Counted from the first letter of the stretch, positions 26,960-37,005 are shown. The stretch: DNA of 64,000 bases from Coleofasciculus sp040219735 (GCA_040219735.1 JAVJRX010000050.1); one strand, 5' to 3'. Notes: generated by a model not told the origin, from the letters alone. Program-made: numbers and translations.

Positions 26960-27955
26960 TTACCGTTGTGTCGCCACAGCTTGAGTCGAGACGGTTTCGG
27001 TTAAATTGGCTGAAGAATTGGCTCGAATAGCGCGAAACATTCCAAATCGACAAAGACCTGTGCCAAAGGCTAGCCGCATCAACAGAATTGTCGGCACTTC
27101 TCGCAAAGACTTCATGAAACCCGATAGACCAAACTGCACCAGTCCCTTGGGTCGAGCCACTCCCTGCCAGATAGAATCAAGCCAAGAAGGAAGCGTTTGT
27201 TCCGTCCAATCTGCCGTTGTGACACTGCCCTCAACCCGTCCTGTTTCCTGCAAAAGTTCAGAAAAGCCTTCAATACTTGAAAACGCCGGATGAGACCACT
27301 GATCTAGGAGTTGCCGCATGACCGGACGCTCCCAAAAATTGAGCGGTTTCTGGCTCTCATCCCGTTGATTCCAGTCAGCAACAACCAGAATCCCACCTGG
27401 CTTGAGTACCCGGATCAATTCTTTGGCAAAAATAGCTTTATCGGGAATATGAGGACCCGCTTCAATCGACCAAACCACATCAAAACTGGCATCTGGGAAA
27501 GACATTGCCATCGCATCATCCACCAAAAACTTCACATCTAAGTCTTTGGGAGTTAACTCCTGAGCGCGTTTTACTTGTTGGGGACTGATGGTAATTCCGG
27601 TGACGGCAAACCCGTAATCCCGTGCCAAAATACGACTGCTTCCGCCAATACCACAACCTACATCTAAAACAGTAGTCCCTGGGGGTAATTTGTCTAACCC
27701 CCCCCAACGCACCATTTCATGCACAAAATCCGATTTTGCGGCTAAAAAATCCTTTCGTTGAGGCGGTGAGCCATAATACCCTAAGTGAATATGTTCGCCC
27801 CAGTAAAACTCCAAAATACCATCTTCTGTCCATTGGTCATAAGAATTGACAACAGATTCAGAGGATTGATAGCGGCGACCTGTAATGAGATAGAGTATAG
27901 TCGCGATCGCGAGGAGTCCCAGCACAAGTCCAAGCACCGGAAAAAAGAAATTCAT
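26960..27955 (-). CDS. 2-methyl-6-phytyl-1,4-benzoquinol methyltransferase (Sll0418 type)
   Basis: The 331-residue protein has an N-terminal membrane helix (about 2-21) and a class I SAM methyltransferase domain. Motif I is VLDVGCGIGGSSR (about 97-109), followed by GITISPQQVKRA and RVLKPGGILVVADWNQRD. The sequence matches what I recall of Synechocystis Sll0418 nearly end to end, including YDQWTEDGILE(F/Y)YWG and REVPTILLMRLAFG(T/V)GLCRFGMF. That enzyme methylates 2-methyl-6-phytyl- and 2-methyl-6-solanesyl-benzoquinol in tocopherol and plastoquinone synthesis at the membrane. The ATG at 27955 is preferred over an upstream TTG (27973) because GGAGGG lies about ten bases before it. The gene is monocistronic. 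Confidence 0.9.
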   Translation of the reverse strand: MNFFFPVLGLVLGLLAIATILYLITGRRYQSSESVVNSYDQWTEDGILEFYWGEHIHLGYYGSPPQRKDFLAAKSDFVHEMVRWGGLDKLPPGTTVLDVGCGIGGSSRILARDYGFAVTGITISPQQVKRAQELTPKDLDVKFLVDDAMAMSFPDASFDVVWSIEAGPHIPDKAIFAKELIRVLKPGGILVVADWNQRDESQKPLNFWERPVMRQLLDQWSHPAFSSIEGFSELLQETGRVEGSVTTADWTEQTLPSWLDSIWQGVARPKGLVQFGLSGFMKSLREVPTILLMRLAFGTGLCRFGMFRAIRANSSANLTETVSTQAVATQR

Positions 27956-28074
27956 CAAACTTAAGCCCTCCAATTTTTGACCCTGTTGATCATCGGGTTC
28001 AGAGTTGCCTGATTAACCCAAGTGGCTACAGCACATTCTATACTCAACAGCTTAGACTAACCACGATGAGGATT

Positions 28075-30711
28075 TCAATCCTCACACTGCTTCTGACAGG
28101 CGTCTAAATAAAGGTGAGCGACTTGATCAACGGGATTAATCTGTAAACAGTCTTTAAAAAGTTGGGCTGCTTCTGCAAATGAACGATTAGTATATAGAAA
28201 TAAACCTTTTTCAAAATCTGGCTTCGTCATTAACTTTACCGAGCGAAGTTCTGGTGGATCTGCCTCAAATACTTCAAAAACAGAGACCATTTCGCTTTTC
28301 CCCTTAACCTGAACTTGACCGATAATCCGGAAGGCATATTCTATCGGATGATTTAACTGTAAAAACGTGTGGTGAGAAATTAATAATGATACCCCATACT
28401 CTTTCGTAAGCTGTTCTAAGCGAGCGGCTAAATTGACCGCATCACTAATCACTGTGCCATCCATGCGGTTGTGTCCGCCAACGGTTCCCAGCATCAGCGA
28501 ACCTGTGTTAATCCCAATCCCAATCTGAATCGGGGGACGATCCGGGCGTTGCCGCGTTTTATTATACTCAGTCAACCGATTTAACATATCAATTCCGGCG
28601 CGAACGGCGTCATCCGCACTACCACTAAAGAGCGCCATAATCGCATCACCGATATATTTATCAATAAAGCCACAATTTTCAACAATGGCTGGTTCCATGC
28701 GCGAAAGATAGGCGTTGATAAATTTAAAATTATCGTCCAAGCTCATCCGTTCCGATAGGGTAGTGAAAGAACGAATGTCAGAAAATAAAATTGACATGTT
28801 TTTCTGCACCGCCTCGCCGAGTTCGACATCGACAATACTTTTTTTATCAAGTAATTGCAGAAAATTTTCCGGGACAAAACGTTCATAAGCTCGATTCAGT
28901 TGCAGGAGTTGAGCCGTGAAATCCTTGCGTTCAGCTTCAGCCTTTTTACGTTCGGTAATGTCTTGAAACGCCGCGATCGCAAACGTCACCTTGCCCCCTT
29001 CGTCAAAAATTGGGATACCCCATGCTTCAATAGGAATAATCTGATCGCCCCGGCAAATTTCAATGTCATCAGCGGTGGCACTTTCTCCCATTAAAGCCTG
29101 AACCACGGGCAATAATTCCGCCGGGTAGAGTTGTTCAGTCCCAGCAATATAAAATTGATAGACTTCAGCGAATTGTTCAGCAAAGGTATGAGGAACAACG
29201 CCTTTTCCCATCAACTGTTGTGCTCGTTGATTCAGGTAATAGGTTTTTCCGGTTGCATCTAATACCGCTACCCCAACCGGAACCGCTTCCAGAAATTGGG
29301 CTAATCGGCGTTCACTTTCCCGCGCGGCTTCTTCGGCTTGTTGATGTAACTCTTCTTCAATCGCATCGGAATGAGCCGTCGTGGTTTCGAGTAAAATCTC
29401 TAAGTCAGCATTGTAGCGCTGCAACTCCCAGGTTTGGTAAAGCGCGATAACCATCGCTGATCCGATCAACGCCACTAGCGGCGAAACCACGGGTAACCAC
29501 CAGTAGGCGATAAATGCCACAAAACTACCAACCACCAGGATACTACCCATGAGGAATGTGCCTAAAATGACAACCGTCCATCGGGGAAAAATCATGTCAG
29601 GGAATTGGTTAGCTTGCTGAAGTTTCCAACTTCCTCCAGCACCAATAAAAGACCAGAGTACAATCCATAACCACTCCACTGGATCGACCCAAATGGTCAA
29701 CCAAGAATGTCCGTTGATCTGATCAATGAAGGGAATTAAAGAGCGTCCATCAATAGCTTTGATCAAAGGGCGTCCCGCCATCGCCCCACTAATGATTTGA
29801 CTGGCGATATTAGCATGAATAATAACGCCCGGTGTTTGCTGGCGAGAACCGATGGTATTTTGACTATAGGGTGTAAAGAATAAGTCATTGGCACTTTGTC
29901 CCGTAGCGCCAATGAGAACAATGCGATCGCGCATCAAATCCGGTGATATCCGGTTCTCTAAAACATCCGCAATGGATACGGTTTGGAAGTTCTCAGCAGG
30001 ACCGCGATAGTTTAATAGGATCTGATAACCACCCACATCAGCATTCACATAGCCACCCTCATTCCCCGTCAATGGCACAAAGATAGCCTTACCTAACTGC
30101 AAATGACTCTTTCCCTCATCCCTCATTTGCAGGGTCATCCCTTCGGCTTCCAGATACATTAACGCCAACTTTACCCCTAATCCCAAGTGGGTGGACTCAT
30201 CGTCTAATTGCACAGACAGCAATCCGCGACGAACTTTGCCATCCGCATCCAAGACTAAATCAGCCATCCCCACTTGATCCAGTTGTTTTAAAATGGGCGA
30301 TGGTGCTACCATTTCGCCCACCACTTTTTCCACACCAATCAGGTTCGGTGTGGATTTAAACACCTCGACTAATTCCTGATGACCTGGTTCGACTGGTAAA
30401 TCACGATACAAATCCAAACCAATCGCCCTCGGTTGTTGGGCGTTTATTTTCTCAAGTAACTGCGCTAAGACTTGATCGGGAATGGGCCACGTCCCGATTT
30501 GGGTAATATCAGACTCATCAATCGTCACTACTACAATGCGGGGGTCAACCGATTCTCGGGGACGTAGCTGAAAAAATCGGTCTAGTGTTGCCCATTCGAG
30601 AAGCTGAAACGAACCCGTCCCGGCTGTAGCTATCACCAATCCGGCGACAGTTGGCGCACTTATCAGTACCCCTCGCCATTTAGAAATATACTGCCTGAGC
30701 TTTTGCCACAT
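28075..30711 (-). CDS. CHASE2-PAS adenylate/guanylate cyclase
   Basis: The 878-residue protein is a membrane sensor. It has an N-terminal helix (about 14-35), an extracytoplasmic CHASE2 domain (about 40-330) containing VVVTIDESDITQIG and RIVLIGATG, and three membrane helices (about 340-425). A PAS/PAC domain (about 465-600) and a class III cyclase domain (about 630-830) follow. The cyclase metal-binding Asps are in ILFSDIRSFT (about 642) and YIGDAIMALF (about 690). The transition-state Asn/Arg are in DAVNLAARLE, and Lys in DKYIGD favours ATP. A TPR-like tail ends the protein. It should make cAMP in response to an outside signal plus a PAS-sensed cue. The nearby Crp-like gene at 9377 lacks a clear cAMP pocket, so a link is not supported. 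Confidence 0.9.
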   Translation of the reverse strand: MWQKLRQYISKWRGVLISAPTVAGLVIATAGTGSFQLLEWATLDRFFQLRPRESVDPRIVVVTIDESDITQIGTWPIPDQVLAQLLEKINAQQPRAIGLDLYRDLPVEPGHQELVEVFKSTPNLIGVEKVVGEMVAPSPILKQLDQVGMADLVLDADGKVRRGLLSVQLDDESTHLGLGVKLALMYLEAEGMTLQMRDEGKSHLQLGKAIFVPLTGNEGGYVNADVGGYQILLNYRGPAENFQTVSIADVLENRISPDLMRDRIVLIGATGQSANDLFFTPYSQNTIGSRQQTPGVIIHANIASQIISGAMAGRPLIKAIDGRSLIPFIDQINGHSWLTIWVDPVEWLWIVLWSFIGAGGSWKLQQANQFPDMIFPRWTVVILGTFLMGSILVVGSFVAFIAYWWLPVVSPLVALIGSAMVIALYQTWELQRYNADLEILLETTTAHSDAIEEELHQQAEEAARESERRLAQFLEAVPVGVAVLDATGKTYYLNQRAQQLMGKGVVPHTFAEQFAEVYQFYIAGTEQLYPAELLPVVQALMGESATADDIEICRGDQIIPIEAWGIPIFDEGGKVTFAIAAFQDITERKKAEAERKDFTAQLLQLNRAYERFVPENFLQLLDKKSIVDVELGEAVQKNMSILFSDIRSFTTLSERMSLDDNFKFINAYLSRMEPAIVENCGFIDKYIGDAIMALFSGSADDAVRAGIDMLNRLTEYNKTRQRPDRPPIQIGIGINTGSLMLGTVGGHNRMDGTVISDAVNLAARLEQLTKEYGVSLLISHHTFLQLNHPIEYAFRIIGQVQVKGKSEMVSVFEVFEADPPELRSVKLMTKPDFEKGLFLYTNRSFAEAAQLFKDCLQINPVDQVAHLYLDACQKQCED

Positions 30712-30855
30712 TTAGGATGAGCAATCAAAATTAACATGAGTAGTCCCCTGATTGCCATTGGCTATATAGTTCCCTTTTTTCTACTGTAGCTCAAGTTCAG
30801 GTGAGCCGTGGCTCAGGCAGTTTGGCTCACCCTAAATGGTTAAATCTCAACTACA

Positions 30856-31065
30856 CTAGTAACTATCTTCACTCCCTACGGTGTACAGCGCTAGATCGTT
30901 ATTCGCTCGGTTGAGTCGATCCGCGATCGCAGCTCGAAGTTTCAGAGCGATTGATGGCGTAGCCAATACCTCTTGGGCTTGTTCTCGGTAGATAGCACTG
31001 GTTACCGGATCAACTTGGTCAATTTTCTGTAAATTTGAAAATACTGTATCAGCAGAAATGGTCAT
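30856..31065 (-). CDS. Small hypothetical protein
   Basis: It encodes 69 residues from the ATG giving MTISADTVFSNL. An upstream ATG at 31083 would add MEGFKL, but GGAAGGG lies about ten bases before the inner ATG, the same layout as the MPBQ methyltransferase start. The product is soluble and helical (IYREQAQEVLATPSIALKLRAAIADRLNRAN). I do not recognise a family. It sits alone between the cyclase and the peptide-binding protein genes. Confidence 0.5.
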   Translation of the reverse strand: MTISADTVFSNLQKIDQVDPVTSAIYREQAQEVLATPSIALKLRAAIADRLNRANNDLALYTVGSEDSY

Positions 31066-31224
31066 CAGCTTAAACCCTTCCATTACATATAATTGTGATC
31101 CTGACTTAATTATCGAACAGATGGCAATGTTGAATGATTAAGATAAAACAAAAATTATTCGACGCATCAGTAGGGGTTTGGTTACCAAACCCCTACTCTC
31201 AAATCAACTATCTCACTGTACGTC

Positions 31225-32874
31225 ATGAAATTTCCCTTGTCTCGTCAGAAACGGCAAATTATTCAATTTTTCGGTTTATTCTGCTGCTGTTGCGTCCTAA
31301 TTATTAGTTGTGGTGAGTTGAACACCTCGACACCCACTGATAATTCTGCGAGTTCAGTCACTAGCGCTGAACGTATCGCGGTGGGTTCTGTCGCCAAACC
31401 TCGAACCCTTGACCCCGCTGATGGGTATGAAGTAGCGATTAGCGATATTATTACCAGCTTAGGCGATCGCCTCTATACCTACGCGGGGGATACTGATAAG
31501 CTGCTCCCCCAACTGGCGACAGAACTCCCGCAAGTCAGTGACGATGGTTTAACCTACACGATTCCTCTGCGTCAGGGAGTTACCTTCCATGATGGGACAC
31601 CCTTTAATGCAGAAGCCATGGCTTTTTCTTTGAAGCGGTTTAGTGAAAATGGGGGTAAACCCTCAGCTTTACTTTCTAACATCATGGAATCCGTTGAAGC
31701 CACGGGGGAATACGAACTCACGATTAAACTAAAAAACGCCTTTGCTCCCTTCCCTTACCTGTTAGCTTTTCCCGGATTAAGTGCTGTTTCGCCTCAAGCT
31801 TATGAAATTGGGCAAGGCAAATTTAAACCCAATGAGTTTGTGGGAACGGGTCCTTATAAGCTAGTTTCCTTTGATCCCAATTTAGTTAAAGTGGATGTTT
31901 TTGACGACTATTGGGGAGAAAAACCGCCCAATCAAGGCATTGACTTTCAGTTTCTCAGCAGTCCCGCTAACTTGTACAATTCCTTTACCACAGGTGCGGT
32001 TGATATTGCCTATCGTGACTTAGATGCCGATCAAATTCTCAGCCTCAAAGAGGATGCTGAAGCCAAGGGCTATCAAGTCTTAGAAAAGCCCAGCAGTCGC
32101 CTAGATTACATGGTTCTAAACGTCAAGCAAAAACCTTTAGACCAGGTAGAAGTCCGACAAGCGATCGCGGCGTTAGTGGATCGTGCTTTAATCATTGATC
32201 GCGTTTATCGGGGTCAAGCTGAACCAGCTTACAGTATTATACCCAAAACCTTTGCCACCAGCAAACCTGTATTCAAGGAACCTTATGGGGATGGCAATGT
32301 AGAAAAGGCAAAAGAACTTCTCACCCAAGCTGGTTTTTCTGCCGAAAATCCGTTTGAATTTGAAATTTGGTACAGTTCCGATAGCCCCCAGCGCCAACAA
32401 ATTGTTACCCTACTCAAAGAATACACCGAGCAAAAAATGGATGGTTTGATGCAAGTCAAACCGCAACCCGTTGAATCGACTACTCTCTTTGCTAATATTC
32501 CCAAAGGCATTTATCCCAGCTATTTAGTGGCTTGGTTCCCTGACTTTGGCGATGCGGATAATTACGTCAGTCCCTTTTTCAGTTGTACGAAAGGAACAGC
32601 CGAAACTGGATGTCAGGAAGGTGCCAGTCAAAGTCAAGGCTTCTTCTATTACAGCGAGAAAATGAACCAACTCCTTGACGCTCAACGGAAGGAACAAGAT
32701 CCCCAGGCGCGACAAGAACTATTTGGGCAAATTCAAGAGCTAATTGCTCAAGATGTTCCTCTGGTTCCCTTGTTGCAGAAAAAAGAATTTGCTTTTGCTC
32801 AAAAATCCTTACAGAACGTGGAAATAAACCCAATTATTGGTGTATCGTTTTGGCAAGTTGATAAAAGCGCTTAA
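31225..32874 (+). CDS. ABC transporter substrate-binding lipoprotein, family 5 (peptide/nickel type)
   Basis: The 549-residue protein has a lipoprotein signal: a hydrophobic stretch ending VLIISCGELN, with the lipobox Cys near residue 29. The SBP family 5 domain contains RTLDPADGYEVAISDI (substrate-entry strand), YTIPLRQGVTFHDGTPFNAEA (about 111-131), FVGTGPYKL and QAIAALVDRALIIDRV. These are typical of DppA/OppA-like oligopeptide- or opine-binding proteins. It is followed by a DppB-type permease at 32995, with a 28-bp palindrome in between. The second permease and the ATPases are not in the window. Substrate unknown. Confidence 0.88.
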   Translation: MKFPLSRQKRQIIQFFGLFCCCCVLIISCGELNTSTPTDNSASSVTSAERIAVGSVAKPRTLDPADGYEVAISDIITSLGDRLYTYAGDTDKLLPQLATELPQVSDDGLTYTIPLRQGVTFHDGTPFNAEAMAFSLKRFSENGGKPSALLSNIMESVEATGEYELTIKLKNAFAPFPYLLAFPGLSAVSPQAYEIGQGKFKPNEFVGTGPYKLVSFDPNLVKVDVFDDYWGEKPPNQGIDFQFLSSPANLYNSFTTGAVDIAYRDLDADQILSLKEDAEAKGYQVLEKPSSRLDYMVLNVKQKPLDQVEVRQAIAALVDRALIIDRVYRGQAEPAYSIIPKTFATSKPVFKEPYGDGNVEKAKELLTQAGFSAENPFEFEIWYSSDSPQRQQIVTLLKEYTEQKMDGLMQVKPQPVESTTLFANIPKGIYPSYLVAWFPDFGDADNYVSPFFSCTKGTAETGCQEGASQSQGFFYYSEKMNQLLDAQRKEQDPQARQELFGQIQELIAQDVPLVPLLQKKEFAFAQKSLQNVEINPIIGVSFWQVDKSA

Positions 32875-32886
32875 ACCAACAACCCT

Positions 32887-32914
32887 GTAGAGACGTTGCA
32901 TGCAACGTCTCTAC
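32887..32914. repeat. 28-bp perfect palindrome, GTAGAGACG family
   Basis: It is identical to 73-100. It lies 12 bases after the stop of the substrate-binding protein and before the permease, so it could form a hairpin in the shared transcript and reduce or protect downstream expression. Confidence 0.85.
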
Positions 32915-32994
32915 AATCTGGATAGAACAAAATTCTATCTTTCGTACTATTGGAATGGCGCTCGCATCATAACTACAAACTAATTTGAATTCCC

Positions 32995-34020
32995 ATGTCT
33001 CGTTCTCGTGCCTTACTCTACTACGTCATCACTCGGTTGCTCCTTGCACCGTTAATGATGTTTACGATTGTAACTATCGTATTTTTACTCCTCCGCGCTA
33101 CGCCAGGAGATCCCATTGATGCGGTAATTGGTAATCGTGCGCCTGAAGATGTGAAGGCTGAGTTTCGGGAAAGGTTGGGATTAAATCAACCGCTACCGTT
33201 ACAGTATGTAAACTATTTACTCAGTTTACTCCGCCTCGATTTAGGTAGTTCAATTAGTGACCAAGGACGAGATGTTTGGCAAGTAATTCAGCAGTATTTT
33301 CCGGCGACGGCAGAAGTAGCGGTATGTAGTATGATAGTCGCGATAACTGTAGGAGTTGGTGTGGGTATTTTTTCCGCCTCTCGTCCCGGTACAGTCTTTG
33401 ATTTAGGTGGACGGTTATTTGGGATTATTACTTATGCCTTACCGATATTTTGGGCAGGAATGATTGTCCAGTTAATCTTTGCTGTACAGTTAGGATGGTT
33501 TCCCCTGGGTGGGCGATTTCCCGCATCAGTAATTCCGCCCACAAGACTCACAGGACTTTATACTGTTGATAGTCTCTTGAACGGTAACTTCAACCAATTT
33601 TTTACTGCCTTATACTATTTAACCCTACCATCACTAACATTAGGAATTCTCCTAAGTGGAATTTTTGAGCGTATTGTGCGGGTGAATCTTAAGCAAACTC
33701 TGAACGCTGATTATGTGGAAGCCGCACGCGCTAGAGGGATTCAGGAACGGACGATTCTGTTGCATCATGGGTTAAAAAATGCTTTGATTCCGGTGATTAC
33801 AGTAATGGGACTCACGTTTGCTTCCTTGCTAGGGGGTGCGGTGTTAACTGAAGTTACCTTTTCCTGGCCCGGATTAGCCAATCGATTATATGAAGCGATT
33901 CAGTTACGAGATTACCCGACAGTGCAGGGTATTATGGTGTTTTTTGGGGCTATTGTGGTGATAGCAAGCATTGCCATTGATATTATTAATGCCTTAATTG
34001 ACCCCCGTATTCGCTATTGA
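32995..34020 (+). CDS. ABC transporter permease, DppB/OppB type
   Basis: The 341-residue protein has six predicted membrane helices, starting with LLLAPLMMFTIVTIVFLLLRATPGDP, the classical DppB N-terminus. The EAA loop is EAARARGIQERTILLHHGLKNALIPV (about 241-266), and the end is IDIINALIDPRIRY. It pairs with the family 5 binding protein upstream for import of peptides or similar compounds. A dppC-type partner and ATPases do not follow; downstream is repeat-filled spacer and then an unrelated operon. The system therefore needs subunits encoded elsewhere. Confidence 0.9.
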   Translation: MSRSRALLYYVITRLLLAPLMMFTIVTIVFLLLRATPGDPIDAVIGNRAPEDVKAEFRERLGLNQPLPLQYVNYLLSLLRLDLGSSISDQGRDVWQVIQQYFPATAEVAVCSMIVAITVGVGVGIFSASRPGTVFDLGGRLFGIITYALPIFWAGMIVQLIFAVQLGWFPLGGRFPASVIPPTRLTGLYTVDSLLNGNFNQFFTALYYLTLPSLTLGILLSGIFERIVRVNLKQTLNADYVEAARARGIQERTILLHHGLKNALIPVITVMGLTFASLLGGAVLTEVTFSWPGLANRLYEAIQLRDYPTVQGIMVFFGAIVVIASIAIDIINALIDPRIRY

Positions 34021-34407
34021 ATGTTGATGGTTCAGGGTTCAGGTTTGATTGCTATCCAGGGAACAGGAAACGATGGCAAAATGAATACCAAAATCAGAGC
34101 GATCACTCCTTTTCGGCGGTATTCTCATGCCTATATGTAGGGGCGGGTTTCACGATTATCGTTTCTTTTGCACCCAGATGGGACTAAACCCGCCCCTGTG
34201 TAACGGCGCACCTCGGCAAAGGACGCCCCTACGTTTATGCGGTAAAAATTGTTACTGAATCAGGAGTTTACCTAATCCACGTTGATGCGATCAGCGATTG
34301 GCAAGTGTGCTGCAAGAGAGTTAAATAACTCTCTTTAGGGAAATCAGGTAAAATTTATTTGATCAAACAATACTGTTTTACTGTCATTAGAAAATTAACC
34401 GATAAAA
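34021..34407. other. Repeat-bearing spacer
   Basis: It contains one GGGGCGGGTTT inverted-repeat element (34139-34197, ends AAACCCGCCCC) and a partial palindromic fragment around 34200-34235. A 39-codon ORF at 34021-34140 has no coding character. The promoter of the CHAT operon probably lies in the AT-rich stretch 34320-34400, but no clear boxes were identified. Confidence 0.5.
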
Positions 34408-37002
34408 ATGAAAAAAGGATTTAACCCTAGACAACCAAACCGTAACGCTTATTACGAGTTCTTGAATGAAGCATTGCCGACAATCAGACGCATAAAAGAC
34501 AAAGACATCAAGGAGCAGCGACGACAAGGGGAAAAACTATTGAAATCTAATTTAGACAAACTGGATGATAAGTTTTCTCAAATGTTGCGAAGTTGGGCAA
34601 AAGCCGAGCTATTAACCGTGGAACCAGAGGAAGCCCAAACAATTGCCGGACCTATTCATGATTTCTGCACTTACATAGCGCAATTTCCACTGATAAAACC
34701 AGAAATCAAGTGGGAAATTGTTATCACGGGTTGCCAAGTAGCGACCACCGTGTTTACTCCCGAAGCATCTCTAACGAATTGGTTAATGAGCCAAAACCTT
34801 CTGGGAATTGCTTATCGTAACCAAGGACGGATTGATGAAGCGATCGCTACTTTGGAATCCGCTTTAAAAATATACCCTCCAGAAGTATTTTTTACAAGGT
34901 TTCGTGATGAGTGGACAATGCTCCAAAATCGTCTGGGAAATGCTTACTGGAGTCGTAGCCAGAGTCAAGAAAGTCCAGAAGAAAAACTCCGGAATTTGAA
35001 TTTAGCGCTCGCTGCTTATGAGAAGGCGTTGCAAGGCACTCCCAAAGATGAATCTCCCGATGATTGGGCAGGGACTAAATATAATATATGTGATGTCTAT
35101 GGCAAAATGGGAAAGACTGCGGATGCAATTATTTGCTATAAGCAAGCTCTAGAAGTCTTTCCCGAGAAAACTTATGAGTGGGCGCAGACTCAACATGGTC
35201 TAGGTCTTACCTACAGCGAAGAAAGAAACATTGACCAGGCAATTGATTGTTTTCGGTTAGCGCTAAAAATCTTCACACCCACTGCATATCCTGAAGATTG
35301 CCGCAACATAGGACGTAGTCTTGGATATGTGGCTCTTGGCAATCGCCGTTGGCAGGAAGCTATCGAGGGATATGGTATTGCTATTGAAGCGCTTGAGCAG
35401 CAAATTAACATTTGGGCTACAACAGATGCTCAGCGCCAAAAGACTCAGCAGTCAGGAATTGATCTTTCCTGCGGCATGGTTAAAGCCTGTATCAATGATG
35501 GTCAACTAACCAAAGCTATTGAATATGTTGAGCGCAATAAAGCCCGTAATTTGGTCAAATTCCTCGCCTCAGAGAACCTCGAACCCAAAGGTGTCTCAGA
35601 AGATATCCGTAATCAATGTAAGCGCCTCCGCCAAGAAATCTCTAAAAGACAAAATCTACTAGATATGCGAGATGTGCAAAATAGGGAATCAGATGAGAGC
35701 CATCGCACCCAGCTTAATCAATTTCAGGAAGAAATCAACAAGTTGAAAGAACAGCTCGATTCCTTGATTGTTGAGAAAATCCAACCCCACGACCCCAGTT
35801 TCAACCTTACGCAACAGGTAAAAGGTATCCTCTTTGAGGAGATTCAGGCGTTACTACCCGATAATCAAACCGCCCTTATTGAGTGGTACATTCTGGATGA
35901 TATCTTTGTTACTTTCATCATTACTCATCAAAGCCCTGGCATTACTGTTTGGAAATCTGATCCACAAGATATAGAAGCTTTTAAATTATGGGGCAATGAG
36001 TATTTCCAGGACTATGGTAAATCTTCTAAACAAGCTTGGCGAGATCATCTGGAATCCTATCTCAGTCGCCTCGCTGAGATTCTGCACCTAGATGAGATCC
36101 TCACCCATGTACCAGATACCTGCGATAGGATAATTCTGATTCCCCATCAGTCCTTACACGTACTTCCTCTTCACGCTTTGCCTTTACTCCACGAGAAAGG
36201 TAAGTGCCTTTTAGACAAATTTCCTAGAGGTGTGCATTATGCTCCCAGTTGTCAAGTGCTACAACTAGCTCAAAGCCGACAACGCCCTGATTTTACCCAC
36301 CTTTTTGCCATTCAAAACCCGACAAAAGACCTTGACTACAGCGATATAGAAGTCCAAGCCATTAAGCAGTATTTCCATAGCAGTCACATCCTTGTCAAAG
36401 GCGATGCCAAAAAATCAGCTATTGATAACCAGCAACTCCAAACTGCCCACTGTATCCACTTTTCCTGTCACGGCGACTTCGACTTTGAACGCCCTCTGCT
36501 TTCTAAACTACATCTGGCTGATTGCCACATTTCCCCAAAAAATGACCCAGCCACTGCTTTCAGTAAATACCTTACTGTGTTAGAGCTATTTACCTTTGAC
36601 CTCAGTCAATGTCGGCTCGTCACTCTATCTGCTTGCGAAACAGGATTAATCGGCTTTCCATCCGCCACGGATGAGTACATTGGCTTAAACTATGGATTTT
36701 TGGTTGCAGGTACTGCCAGCATTGTCTGTTCTCTGTGGACAGTAAACGATATATCGACAGCCCTGTTAATCATCCGGTTCTATCAGAATCTTAAATCAGG
36801 CTTAACCGTCCCTATTGCCCTCAACCAAGCCCAAACCTGGCTCCGGGATGCTACAAAAGAAGAGTTACAGCAGTGGGTCAAGCAACTGTCTAATCCTAAT
36901 CATAGAATGCAATTGAGAGCGTTCCTCAATCACAAACCCCCTAATAGCAAACCCTTCGAGTCTCCCTACCACTGGGCAGCCTTCTGTGCCATCGGTCAAT
37001 AA
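34408..37002 (+). CDS. Cytosolic TPR-CHAT protease, first gene of a three-gene operon
   Basis: The 864-residue protein lacks a signal peptide or membrane helix. Residues about 1-100 are helical (effector-associated-like). TPR units run from about 115 to 380 (GIAYRNQGRIDEAIATLESALKIYP; GLTYSEERNIDQAIDCFRLALKIF). A charged coiled coil spans about 395-460 and a CHAT domain about 480-860. The catalytic pair is intact: His in CIHFSCHGDFDFERP (about 687) and Cys in LVTLSACETG (about 742). Three bases separate its stop from the next gene, a DUF2887 nuclease, and that gene overlaps the third. TPR-CHAT proteases in other systems (for example gRAMP/Craspase) are activated by a partner and cleave a dedicated target. 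A target within this operon is inferred, not shown. Confidence 0.87.
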   Translation: MKKGFNPRQPNRNAYYEFLNEALPTIRRIKDKDIKEQRRQGEKLLKSNLDKLDDKFSQMLRSWAKAELLTVEPEEAQTIAGPIHDFCTYIAQFPLIKPEIKWEIVITGCQVATTVFTPEASLTNWLMSQNLLGIAYRNQGRIDEAIATLESALKIYPPEVFFTRFRDEWTMLQNRLGNAYWSRSQSQESPEEKLRNLNLALAAYEKALQGTPKDESPDDWAGTKYNICDVYGKMGKTADAIICYKQALEVFPEKTYEWAQTQHGLGLTYSEERNIDQAIDCFRLALKIFTPTAYPEDCRNIGRSLGYVALGNRRWQEAIEGYGIAIEALEQQINIWATTDAQRQKTQQSGIDLSCGMVKACINDGQLTKAIEYVERNKARNLVKFLASENLEPKGVSEDIRNQCKRLRQEISKRQNLLDMRDVQNRESDESHRTQLNQFQEEINKLKEQLDSLIVEKIQPHDPSFNLTQQVKGILFEEIQALLPDNQTALIEWYILDDIFVTFIITHQSPGITVWKSDPQDIEAFKLWGNEYFQDYGKSSKQAWRDHLESYLSRLAEILHLDEILTHVPDTCDRIILIPHQSLHVLPLHALPLLHEKGKCLLDKFPRGVHYAPSCQVLQLAQSRQRPDFTHLFAIQNPTKDLDYSDIEVQAIKQYFHSSHILVKGDAKKSAIDNQQLQTAHCIHFSCHGDFDFERPLLSKLHLADCHISPKNDPATAFSKYLTVLELFTFDLSQCRLVTLSACETGLIGFPSATDEYIGLNYGFLVAGTASIVCSLWTVNDISTALLIIRFYQNLKSGLTVPIALNQAQTWLRDATKEELQQWVKQLSNPNHRMQLRAFLNHKPPNSKPFESPYHWAAFCAIGQ

Positions 37003-37005
37003 CCC

